This document shows, piece by piece, positions 7,362-14,309 of a DNA stretch of 15,001 nucleotides (within the stretch, counting starts at the first letter, position 1; each line of letters opens with the position of its first letter). This stretch comes from Clostridia bacterium (GTDB lineage Bacteria > Bacillota > Clostridia > Oscillospirales > CAG-272): the NCBI GenBank assembly GCA_017407375.1, contig JAFQWT010000182.1, forward strand, positions 1 to 15,001, read 5' to 3'. The translations under genes were made by a program, and so were the position numbers. The notes beneath the pieces are model-generated. The model had not been told where the DNA came from and did not search any database. It saw only the letters and a list, made by a program, of their open reading frames with translations.

Positions 7362-8330
7362 ATGTTTGAGAAACCCAATATTATCACCACCGAGCTGAAC
7401 GAGGACGGAAGCGAGGGTGAGTTTGTTGTTGAGCCCCTGGAAAGAGGGTATGGCATCACGCTTGGTAACTCTCTGCGCCGCATTCTGCTCAGCTCTCTCC
7501 CCGGATATGCCGTCACCTCCGTTAAGATCGAGGGCGTCCTGCACGAGATCTCCACGGTGGCGGGTGCCAAGGAAGACGTTCCCGAGATCATTCTGAACGT
7601 GAAGGGTATCATCGCAAAGCTGTACTGCGAGGGTCCTAAGACCGTCATCATCGACGTCACGGGTCCCAAGGTCGTTACGGCGGGCGATATCACTCCCGAT
7701 GCGGACATCGAGATTCTGAATCCCGACCACGTCCTTGCCACGATCAATGATAACTCGCGCTTCTTCATGGAGCTGACCTTTGACTCCGGCCGCGGCTACG
7801 TTCCCGCCGATAAGAACAAGCAGAACTACGTTTCTCAGCTTGGCGCCGGTGCCAGCGCTCCGCTCGGCACGATCTTCACCGATTCGATCTTTACCCCCGT
7901 GTACAAGGTGGAATACAAGGTGGAGAACACCCGCGTGGGTAACATCACGGATTATGACAGACTGACCTTGCACGTACTGACCAACGGTACTCTGAGTGCG
8001 AAAAAAGCGATTTCGCACGGAGCCAAGATTCTCAACGAGCATCTCAACCTCTTCGTTGACATGACCGACGAGGCGAAGAACGCCGTCATCATGGTCGAGA
8101 GAGAAGAGACCAAGAAGGAAAAGGTCCTTGAGATGACCATTGAGGAGCTTGACCTGTCGGTCCGCAGCTTCAACTGCCTGAAGCGCGCCGGCATTGATAC
8201 TGTCGAAGATCTGATCAACCGCACCGAGGAAGACATGATCAAGGTCCGCAACCTTGGTAAGAAGTCGCTCGAAGAGGTGATCCAGAAGCTTCATTCGCTG
8301 GACCTCGACCTGAAATCGGTTGAGGAATGA
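7362..8330 (+). CDS. rpoA: DNA-directed RNA polymerase subunit alpha
   Basis: The 322-residue subunit forms the dimer on which RNA polymerase assembles. The N-terminal domain (about 1-230) contains the family block [20 protein letters not shown] (27-46). After a charged linker, the C-terminal domain (about 255-318) reads [20 protein letters not shown] and [12 protein letters not shown]268 corresponds to E. coli R265, the key residue for UP-element DNA and activator contact. I start at ATG 7362, with AGGAGG nine bases upstream. A more distant in-frame TTG at 7341 would place the Shine-Dalgarno sequence inside the gene. rplQ follows after 26 nt. Confidence 0.98.
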   Translation: MFEKPNIITTELNEDGSEGEFVVEPLERGYGITLGNSLRRILLSSLPGYAVTSVKIEGVLHEISTVAGAKEDVPEIILNVKGIIAKLYCEGPKTVIIDVTGPKVVTAGDITPDADIEILNPDHVLATINDNSRFFMELTFDSGRGYVPADKNKQNYVSQLGAGASAPLGTIFTDSIFTPVYKVEYKVENTRVGNITDYDRLTLHVLTNGTLSAKKAISHGAKILNEHLNLFVDMTDEAKNAVIMVEREETKKEKVLEMTIEELDLSVRSFNCLKRAGIDTVEDLINRTEEDMIKVRNLGKKSLEEVIQKLHSLDLDLKSVEE

Positions 8331-8356
8331 CCAATAACTGTTAGGAGGATAGAACA

Positions 8357-8722
8357 ATGCCCGGAACGAGAAAGCTCGGCCGGCCGACCGCTCACAGAAA
8401 CGCCATGCTTCGCGGTATGGTCACGTATCTGCTTGAGAACGGCAAGATCGAAACTACGCTCACCAGAGCGAAGGAAGTCCGCGCTGTTGCGGAGAAGATG
8501 ATTACCCTCGGCAAAGAGAATACGCTCGCCTCTTACCGTCAGGCCCTTGCCTACATCACCAAAGAGGACGTCGCCAAGAAGCTCTTTGATACCATCGCCC
8601 CCGGCTACGAGAAGAGAAACGGTGGCTACACCACCATCTACAAGCTCGGCCCGCGCCGCGGTGACGCCGCTGAGATGGCGCTCATCAAGCTGGTCGATGC
8701 CGACGCCGCCGATGCGGAGTAA
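8357..8722 (+). CDS. rplQ: 50S ribosomal protein L17
   Basis: The 121-residue protein starts [42 protein letters not shown], the conserved L17 N-terminal half, and has the [23 protein letters not shown] block near the C-terminus. L17 lies close to the peptide exit tunnel. TAGGAGG at about 8342-8348 supports the start. It is the last gene of the operon: the stop is followed within ten bases by a strong hairpin. In Bacillus subtilis the ECF transporter genes, truA, rplM and rpsI come next; here the orientation flips instead. Confidence 0.98.
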   Translation: MPGTRKLGRPTAHRNAMLRGMVTYLLENGKIETTLTRAKEVRAVAEKMITLGKENTLASYRQALAYITKEDVAKKLFDTIAPGYEKRNGGYTTIYKLGPRRGDAAEMALIKLVDADAADAE

Positions 8723-8730
8723 TCGCTTTT

Positions 8731-8768
8731 AAAAGAAAAAGAAGGGTTTTTACCCTTCTTTTTCTTTT
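8731..8768 (+). terminator. Terminator of the ribosomal protein operon
   Basis: A 17-bp inverted repeat pairs 8731-8747 (A-rich, ending GAAGGGT) with 8752-8768 (starting ACCCTTC) around a TTTT loop. The 3' arm is itself U-rich and ends in a run of five T, so the transcript has the hairpin plus U-tract expected of intrinsic termination. It begins nine bases after the rplQ stop. Because the stem is A-rich on one side, it could also work for minus-strand transcripts arriving from the right. Confidence 0.85.
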
Positions 8769-8782
8769 TGGTAAACGAAAAA

Positions 8783-8801
8783 CCACCCGCTATGCGGGTG
8801 G
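8783..8801. terminator. Bidirectional terminator between convergent operons
   Basis: CCACCCGC (8783-8790) pairs perfectly with GCGGGTGG (8794-8801) around a three-base loop. On the plus strand ATTTTTATTTT follows. On the minus strand the stem is followed by TTTTTCGTTT. Both directions therefore show a GC-rich stem and a U-tract. It lies ten bases beyond the minus-strand ATPase stop and is probably the main terminator of that operon, as well as a back-up for the ribosomal operon. Confidence 0.88.
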
Positions 8802-8810
8802 ATTTTTATT

Positions 8811-9557
8811 TTAGTAGTAGAGCGGCAGGCCGTCCTCACCGTGATGGCGGGTTGTGCCAAAGTGATGCTCGGGAAGCGGGGAGGCGATGAACTCCGCGGT
8901 CGTTCCGTCAAAGGCCAACTGCCCGTTATCCAGCACCAGCACACGGTCGGCAAGGCGGACAGCGTCGGAAAGCTCGTGCAGGACGCATAGCACGGTCCGC
9001 CCCTCCTCTCGCGCCACCCGTGAAACAAGCGACAAAAGGTGCCGTCGCGCCGCCGCATCCAGGTGGGCGGTGGGCTCATCGAGAAGGAGGAGCGGGGTGT
9101 CCTGTGCCAGGAGCGTGGCAAAAAACGCGCGCCGCTGCTCCCCGCCCGAAAGCGAGTGGACGCTCCTCTCGGCCAGGGGCATAAGCCCCGTGACCTCCAG
9201 CGCGTGAGAAACGGCCGCACGGTCTGTCCGGGAGAGGCGGGAGAGAAGGCGTCGGTGGGGACTCCTCCCGAGAAGGCAAAGCTCCCGCACGCTCATGTCG
9301 GTCGGCGGGAGGAGCTGGGGCATCAGCCCAAGGCGGCGGGCCCGCTCCCGCGGAGGGAGCGAGGCGAGGGGATCCCCTGCGAGGGTAATGCTCCCAAAGG
9401 GGATAAGCTCACGGGAAAGGCAGCGCAAAAGCGAGGTCTTTCCGCTCCCGTTCTTACCGAGAAGGACGGTCACGCTCCCCTTCTTCAATGTAAAGGAAAC
9501 GTTACTAAGAATGGTGCTTTTGCCGCGGATGAGTGTCAATTCCTTAACGTCAAGCAT
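8811..9557 (-). CDS. ABC transporter ATP-binding protein, FecE/BtuD-like
   Basis: This 248-residue ATPase would power the adjacent FecCD-type permease. Walker A is GKNGSGKTS (34-42), the Q-loop glutamine is Q81, the signature is LSGGEQRR (136-143), Walker B is LLLLDEP (156-162), and the switch histidine is H194. All catalytic residues are present, so it looks functional. The C-terminal tail after about residue 230 is rich in His (two HH pairs) and ends YY; whether this binds metal is unknown. The start overlaps the permease stop by eight bases. Family members import ferric siderophores, haem or cobalamin, and the substrate cannot be read from this subunit. The stop lies just before the convergent terminators. 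Confidence 0.93.
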   Translation of the reverse strand: MLDVKELTLIRGKSTILSNVSFTLKKGSVTVLLGKNGSGKTSLLRCLSRELIPFGSITLAGDPLASLPPRERARRLGLMPQLLPPTDMSVRELCLLGRSPHRRLLSRLSRTDRAAVSHALEVTGLMPLAERSVHSLSGGEQRRAFFATLLAQDTPLLLLDEPTAHLDAAARRHLLSLVSRVAREEGRTVLCVLHELSDAVRLADRVLVLDNGQLAFDGTTAEFIASPLPEHHFGTTRHHGEDGLPLYY

Positions 9558-10536
9558 GGCGGCTCCTCCCCTTCATCAAGAGAAATAGAAAGAAGGGCGC
9601 CCCAAGGAGAGAGGTGAGGATCCCCACGGGAACGTCGGAGGGGGCAAAAAGGAGGCGGGAGCATAGGTCGGCCGCCACCAACAGCGCCCCGCCAAGGAGA
9701 GGGGCTGTGAGCAAAAGACGCGGAAGTGAGGGGCCGACAAGGCGCCGCGCCGCGTGGGGGACCAGCAGGCCGACAAAGCCGAGCAGCCCGCAAAAGCTGA
9801 TGACCGAGGCCGCCGAGAGCGCCGCCAAAAGGAGGGCCACCGCCCGCAGGGGGCGCACACGCACGCCCAACGCCGTGGCGGCGCTATCCCCTAACGAGAG
9901 GATGCGGATGCGCGGCGAAAGGAGGAGCGCCGCAAGGAGCGAGAGGAGGATAAGGACGGCGGGGAGGATAAGGGCGGAGATACGCACTCCCGCAAACCCG
10001 CCGACCGAAAAGGCGCTGTACTCGGAGAGGAGATCGGTGTCGATCGCCGTGAGGAGCGAGATGCCCGCCTGAAAGAGCGCCGAGCAGCACACCCCCGCTA
10101 AGATCACGGTGTGGCGCCCGCCACCCGCCCCCTCGGCTAAGCCGAGGACGAGCAGGGCGGCCAGCGTTGCCCCCAAAAAGGCGGCCAGCGGAAGGAGAGG
10201 TGCGGCCGCGGGAGCCAGCGCCAAAAGGAGAACGGCAAACAGCCCGGCGCCCGCATTCAGACCGACCGTGTTGGGGCCCGCCAGGGCATTGCCCATCACG
10301 TCCTGGAGCAAAACGCCCGAGAGCGAGAGCCCCACCCCTGCAAGCATCGCCGCCAAGAGCCGCGGCAGACGGACGTAGAGGAGGATGGCCCGCTCGGTCT
10401 CATAGCCCTCCCGCCCACAAAGACCCGCAAACAGCGAGGAGAGCGAGAGGTCGGCACTCCCGAGGGCCAGCGAAAGGCAGGCCAAAAGAAGGAGAGCCAC
10501 AGACAAAAGGAAAAGGGTAAGCGGATAGCGCTTCAT
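9550..10536 (-). CDS. FecCD/BtuC-family ABC transporter permease
   Basis: This 328-residue, very hydrophobic protein is the membrane channel of a type II importer for iron complexes, haem or corrinoids. Family motifs are RLPRLLAAMLAGVGLSLSG followed by GNALAGPNTVGLNAGAG in the N-terminal third, CGLLGFVGLLVPHAARRLVG in the last third, and PSDVPVGILTSLLGAPFFLFLL near the end. About nine or ten membrane segments can be drawn, as expected. I start at the ATG at 10536, which overlaps the stop of the binding protein (ATGA) and has GAGGAGG just upstream. A longer reading from further upstream would run through the binding-protein gene. Only one permease gene is present, so it should act as a homodimer. 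Confidence 0.93.
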   Translation of the reverse strand: MKRYPLTLFLLSVALLLLACLSLALGSADLSLSSLFAGLCGREGYETERAILLYVRLPRLLAAMLAGVGLSLSGVLLQDVMGNALAGPNTVGLNAGAGLFAVLLLALAPAAAPLLPLAAFLGATLAALLVLGLAEGAGGGRHTVILAGVCCSALFQAGISLLTAIDTDLLSEYSAFSVGGFAGVRISALILPAVLILLSLLAALLLSPRIRILSLGDSAATALGVRVRPLRAVALLLAALSAASVISFCGLLGFVGLLVPHAARRLVGPSLPRLLLTAPLLGGALLVAADLCSRLLFAPSDVPVGILTSLLGAPFFLFLLMKGRSRHA

Positions 10537-11429
10537 TCCTTCACCTCCTCGGAAAAAATGCCGATCAGCGCGCGGTAGGCCTCGGCCCAGCGCAGGCACG
10601 GCTTGTAATGAAAGAGCGCACGGGAGAGGATCGTCACGCGCCCCTCACGGACGGCGCGCAGGGCCTGCCACTCGGGGCGGGAGAGAAGCGCCTCCACGTT
10701 GGCGCGTGCGGCGGCCTCGTCCCCCATCAGCGAGAAAAAGAGATGATCGGGGTCGGCCGCTAGGATCGCCTCGGTGGAGAGGGTGTCGACAAGGAGGGGG
10801 GCCTCCTCGGCCAGGTTGCGGCAGCCAAGCTCCGAAAGCATGGCGGCAGCAAAATGGTCGGAGGGGAGCTTGGCCTTGGTCGAGGCCGCCGTACCCCCCG
10901 CACGGATGAACACGATGCGCTGCCCGCGGGCCGCCGCGGCCTCGGGTGAGGCAAGGAGCGCGGTGATCTCACCGTCAAGGGCGGTGAGCGCCTCCATGGC
11001 GGCGGTGTCCCCCGTGAGGGCGGTCATCGCGCGGAGGGTCTCACGGTAGTCGGCGTAGGTATCCACGCGGAAAAGGAGAGTCTTGATCCCCGCTGCGCGG
11101 CAAAGCTCGGCCGCCGCGACCTGGGCGGGCACGTCGGCGGAGGCAATGACAAGGTCGGGCGCCAGCGAGAGCAAGCGCTCGGTATCAATGCGCTTGCCGG
11201 CACCCCCGTCCACAAGGGGCGTTCCCTCAGGCACGAGACCGCGCTCAACACTCTCACGGACGGTGATCGCTACCTCTCCCCCCGCGTCCTGCCACGCCTC
11301 GGCAAGCGACGAAAAAAGGACCGCCACCCGCTTAGGGGCGGCGGCCGTTTCCTCGGGTGGCTCGGTGGCCGCACAGGAGGGGAGGAGCAAAAGCGAAAAA
11401 AGGAGTAAAAGCGAAAGGAGGCGCCTCAC
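10533..11429 (-). CDS. FecB/BtuF-like substrate-binding lipoprotein
   Basis: The 298-residue protein begins with an export signal (MRRLLSLLLLFSLLLLPSC) and a lipobox cysteine at C19, so it should be lipid-anchored on the outer face of the membrane. The mature part follows the class III (TroA-like) binding-protein layout: KRVAVLFSSLAEAW, then LLSLAPDLVIASADVPAQV, a long linking helix, and the terminal FHYKPCLRWAEAYRALIGIF. Such proteins capture siderophores, haem or cobalamin. The start is GTG: it overlaps the upstream reductase stop as GTGA, and GGAGG lies seven bases before it. The binding-protein-first order and overlaps with permease and ATPase indicate one transporter. The ligand is unknown. 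Confidence 0.88.
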   Translation of the reverse strand: MRRLLSLLLLFSLLLLPSCAATEPPEETAAAPKRVAVLFSSLAEAWQDAGGEVAITVRESVERGLVPEGTPLVDGGAGKRIDTERLLSLAPDLVIASADVPAQVAAAELCRAAGIKTLLFRVDTYADYRETLRAMTALTGDTAAMEALTALDGEITALLASPEAAAARGQRIVFIRAGGTAASTKAKLPSDHFAAAMLSELGCRNLAEEAPLLVDTLSTEAILAADPDHLFFSLMGDEAAARANVEALLSRPEWQALRAVREGRVTILSRALFHYKPCLRWAEAYRALIGIFSEEVKE

Positions 11430-12373
11430 GGGGCGGCCTCCGTGCGCTCACACAGCGGGGCCGCCAGAATGGCTTCTTGCTCGGCAAGGAGCGAGCCGTC
11501 ACGGATCGCCCCCTCCAGGGCGGCAATGCCAAGGCGGTCCACCGTGGTGCCAAGGCGCTCCCCCTTGAAGCCGTTCTTGCGGTAAAAGAGAAGGATCGCA
11601 AGGAGCGTTTCCTCGACCTCCTCGGGATAGACGGGGAAGGAAAGGGGCGTTCCGTCACGGCGGGTCTTGCCCCACGTGCCGCCCACCGTCACAAGGCACA
11701 CAACGTCACGCTCCTTCGGAAAGGCGCCAAAGGGACAACGCCCAACGCACAGGCCGCAGCTGCGGCACACCGTGGGGTCAAGGGTGACAAAGCCGTCCTC
11801 TCCCCGCAAAATGGCACCCGAGCGGCAGGCCGCCGCCGCGGCACACGCGGGACACCCCCGGCAGGCGCTCTCATCGTAGGAGAGGAGTACGCGTGCCTCA
11901 ATGCCGATATCGTTCAAGCTCGGCTTCATGCAGCTGTTGGGGCAGCCACCAATGCCGATCTTCAGCTTATGGGGGAGCGTTACCTCACGCATACCGAGAT
12001 AAAAGCGCTCGTGGAGCCGTGCGGCCAAGGCCTGCGTGTCCATGTTCCCAAAGACGCAGGTCGTGCCCTTGCACGCCGTAATGGGGCGCACACGCGCGCC
12101 CGTGCCACCGAAGGAGAGGTGGCGCTCCCTGAGAAACGCCTCGGCCTCGTCAATGTGCTCGGCGGGGATCCCCACGATCTCGGCCGACTGGCGCGATGTA
12201 AAGGAAACCTTACCGTTTCCGTAAATTTTCGCGCACTCGGCGATGGCATAGAGGTCGTCGGCCGTGTAAACGCCGCCCGCTGTGACCACATGGCCCGAGA
12301 AGCAGTCGGTGCCGCGGTTGCGGAGAAAGCCGCGCCCCTTCAGGGCGGTAACGGTCTCCCTTGAAAGTGCCAT
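11426..12373 (-). CDS. Small siroheme/[4Fe-4S] sulfite-nitrite-reductase-like protein with ferredoxin insertion
   Basis: The 315-residue protein matches a single half of the sulfite/nitrite reductase fold. An N-terminal ferredoxin-like half spans about 1-75. The siroheme-[4Fe-4S] region has C101-X4-C106 (ACKGTTC) and C144-X3-C148 (GGCPNSC). A two-cluster ferredoxin insertion holds C171, C174, C177, C183 and C203, C206, C209, C213. The C-terminal LLFYRKNGFKGERLGTTVDRLG is typical of small anaerobic relatives. It probably moves electrons to a siroheme centre in the cytosol, but the substrate is not certain: classical members have C-X5-C, and this one has X4. AAGGAAG precedes the ATG. Its stop overlaps the transporter binding-protein start, and the DAHP synthase gene ends 20 nt upstream. 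Confidence 0.82.
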   Translation of the reverse strand: MALSRETVTALKGRGFLRNRGTDCFSGHVVTAGGVYTADDLYAIAECAKIYGNGKVSFTSRQSAEIVGIPAEHIDEAEAFLRERHLSFGGTGARVRPITACKGTTCVFGNMDTQALAARLHERFYLGMREVTLPHKLKIGIGGCPNSCMKPSLNDIGIEARVLLSYDESACRGCPACAAAAACRSGAILRGEDGFVTLDPTVCRSCGLCVGRCPFGAFPKERDVVCLVTVGGTWGKTRRDGTPLSFPVYPEEVEETLLAILLFYRKNGFKGERLGTTVDRLGIAALEGAIRDGSLLAEQEAILAAPLCERTEAAP

Positions 12374-12393
12374 GATGTACTTCCTTTCGTTAG

Positions 12394-13422
12394 TTATAGC
12401 GCCTCGGCAAGGTCAAGCACCAGGCGCTCGGTCTTTGCCCAGCCAAGGCAGGGGTCGGTGATGGAGCGGCCGTACACGCCCTCCTCGGCCTTGCCCGCAC
12501 CGTCCTCAAGATAGCTCTCGATCATCAGACCCTTGACAAGACGCCCGATGTCGGCGTTCTGTCGGCGGCTCTCCACGATCTCCTTTGAGATGCGGATCTG
12601 CTCCGCGTACTTCTTGCCCGAGTTCGCGTGGTTCACGTCCACGATCGCGGCGGGGTTCTTAAGCTCGCGCTTGGCGTACAGCTCCGAAAGGCGCATGAGC
12701 GTCTCGTAGTGGTAGTTCGGGTAGGAGTTGCCAAGCTCGTCCACGTAGCCGCGCAGGATGGCATGGGTGTAGGGGTTGCCCTCACTCTCGACCTCCCAGC
12801 CGCGGTAGATAAAGGCGTGGCGGTGCTGGCCTGCGGTGATCGAGTTCATCATGACCGTCAGGTCGCCGCTCGTCGGGTTTTTCATGCCCACGGGGATCTT
12901 GAGGCCGCTGGCCGTCATGCGGTGGTGCTGGTCCTCCACCGAGCGCGCCCCCACGGCCACGTAGGAAAGCAGGTCGTCAAGGTAGCGGTGATTTTCGGGA
13001 TAGAGCATCTCGTCCGCCGAGGTGAGGCCGGTCTCACGGAAGGCGCGCATGTGCAGCTCACGGACCGTGATGATGCCCTGCAGAAGGTCGGGCTTGCCCA
13101 CGGGGTTCGGCTGGTGGAGAATGCCCTTGTAGCCGTCTCCCGTCGTTCTCGGCTTACCCGTGTAGATGCGCGGGATCATCACGATCTTGTCCTTCACGCG
13201 CTCACCAAGGACGGCCAGGCGGTGGATGTAATCGAGGACGCTGTCCTCGTTGTCGGCCGAGCAGGGGCCAATGACGAGCAGGAACTTATCGCTCTCGCCC
13301 GTAAAGATCTTGGCGATCTCGGCGTCGCGCTCGGCCTTTTTCAGGCGGAGCTCCTCGGTCAGGGGGTATTCGGCCTTGACCTCCTTCGGGATCGGAAGCT
13401 TGCGGATAAAATTCATATTCAT
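12394..13422 (-). CDS. aroF: 3-deoxy-7-phosphoheptulonate (DAHP) synthase, class I
   Basis: This 342-residue enzyme joins phosphoenolpyruvate and erythrose 4-phosphate, the first step of the shikimate pathway. It is of the AroF/AroG/AroH type. The expected metal ligands are C54 (IGPCSADNE), H265 (DVNHANSGK), E302 (MIESYLEDG) and D323 (SITDPCLGW). Substrate residues include the KPRTT motif (90-94), R160 in GARSVEDQHHR and K181 in GMKNPTSGD. AAGGAG about ten bases before the ATG at 13422 favours that start over a second ATG at 13416. It follows tyrA with 23 nt between them, which suggests tyrosine-linked use. Feedback specificity cannot be judged from the sequence. The choice among aroF, aroG and aroH is arbitrary. 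Confidence 0.93.
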   Translation of the reverse strand: MNMNFIRKLPIPKEVKAEYPLTEELRLKKAERDAEIAKIFTGESDKFLLVIGPCSADNEDSVLDYIHRLAVLGERVKDKIVMIPRIYTGKPRTTGDGYKGILHQPNPVGKPDLLQGIITVRELHMRAFRETGLTSADEMLYPENHRYLDDLLSYVAVGARSVEDQHHRMTASGLKIPVGMKNPTSGDLTVMMNSITAGQHRHAFIYRGWEVESEGNPYTHAILRGYVDELGNSYPNYHYETLMRLSELYAKRELKNPAAIVDVNHANSGKKYAEQIRISKEIVESRRQNADIGRLVKGLMIESYLEDGAGKAEEGVYGRSITDPCLGWAKTERLVLDLAEAL

Positions 13423-13445
13423 GGCGGTGGTGCTCCTTTGGGATG

Positions 13446-14309
13446 TCAGCGTTTTTTCTTATCAAAGAGGGCGCGGCGCGCCGTGGAGTGGCGCATGATC
13501 TCGCGCAGGGCCTCGCGGTTTTCGGTGGAAAGGTAGTGGCGGATCTTGGCCATCTCGGCCTCAAAGAGGTCGATCTGTGCCAGCAGGGTGTCCTTATTGA
13601 GGAGGAAAAGCTCGCTCCACATCTCATCGTTCAGACGGGCGATGCGGGTCAGATCGCGGAAGCTGTCGCCCGTGTAGTCCTCAAGGTTGTCGTAGGACTT
13701 GGCGGTCATCAACGAGACCGCAATGCAGTGCGTCAGCTGGGAAACGTAGCCAATGATCTCATCGTGCTCGGTCGGGGAGAGCGAGGAGATGCGCGCAAAG
13801 CCCAGCGTGCGTCCAAGATCCTCGCACAGCTCAATGGCCTCGGCGGTGTTCCTCTCCGAGGGGGTGACCACGTAGTTGGCGCCCGCAAAAATGGCCTCGT
13901 CGCTGTACTCAATGCCCGAGCGCTCGCGCCCCGCCATCGGGTGGGCGGCAATGAACTCCACGTCGGGGCGGAGCATTCCCTGGATCCTGTCAACGATGCA
14001 GGCCTTCACACCCGTGACGTCGGTGAGGATCGCTCCGCTCTTGAAAAGGGCCTGATGCTCCTCGATCCAGCGGATAAACACCCCGGGATAGAGGGCGAAT
14101 ACGATAAGGTCGGCCTCCCCCACAAGGCGGGGATCGACCTCAGCCGTGCCTTCACGGATCCACCCCTGCTTCAGGGCGTAATCGACCGATTTCTGGCTTC
14201 TGGTAATGCCGTTCACCGTAAAGCCCTGGCGCGTGAGCGACTGCGCATAGCTGCCGCCGAGAAGCCCAAGGCCGACGATGAGGATCTTTTTGTCTTTCGT
14301 TAGCTTCAT
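13446..14309 (-). CDS. tyrA: Prephenate dehydrogenase
   Basis: The 287-residue enzyme oxidatively decarboxylates prephenate to 4-hydroxyphenylpyruvate in the tyrosine branch. The NAD-binding Rossmann loop is VGLGLLGGS (12-20). The catalytic-site motif AAHPMAGRERSG (121-132) includes H123, and the helical second domain has SQLTHCIAVSL with H194. The protein stops after the helical domain, with no fused chorismate mutase and no C-terminal ACT domain, so it is a compact monofunctional form. The start ATG overlaps the aroA stop (ATGA), with AAAGGTGAT at about 14313-14321 as ribosome binding site. The downstream DAHP synthase gene completes an aroA-tyrA-aroF run. Confidence 0.93.
   Translation of the reverse strand: MKLTKDKKILIVGLGLLGGSYAQSLTRQGFTVNGITRSQKSVDYALKQGWIREGTAEVDPRLVGEADLIVFALYPGVFIRWIEEHQALFKSGAILTDVTGVKACIVDRIQGMLRPDVEFIAAHPMAGRERSGIEYSDEAIFAGANYVVTPSERNTAEAIELCEDLGRTLGFARISSLSPTEHDEIIGYVSQLTHCIAVSLMTAKSYDNLEDYTGDSFRDLTRIARLNDEMWSELFLLNKDTLLAQIDLFEAEMAKIRHYLSTENREALREIMRHSTARRALFDKKKR

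Noticed and set aside
6057..8357. A 766-codon open frame on the minus strand opposite rpsM, rpsK, rpsD and rpoA
   Set aside because: The plus strand here encodes four clearly recognisable proteins with ribosome binding sites. The antisense frame has no recognisable domain and stays open because of the codon bias of the real genes.
11357..12364. A 335-codon plus-strand open frame opposite the reductase-like gene
   Set aside because: The minus strand has the iron-sulfur and siroheme cysteine motifs and coupled start/stop overlaps. The plus-strand reading is basic, repetitive and without known motifs.
12628..14303. Plus-strand open frames of about 300 and 286 codons opposite the DAHP synthase and tyrA genes
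   Set aside because: Both lie opposite enzymes with complete active-site motifs and have no support of their own.
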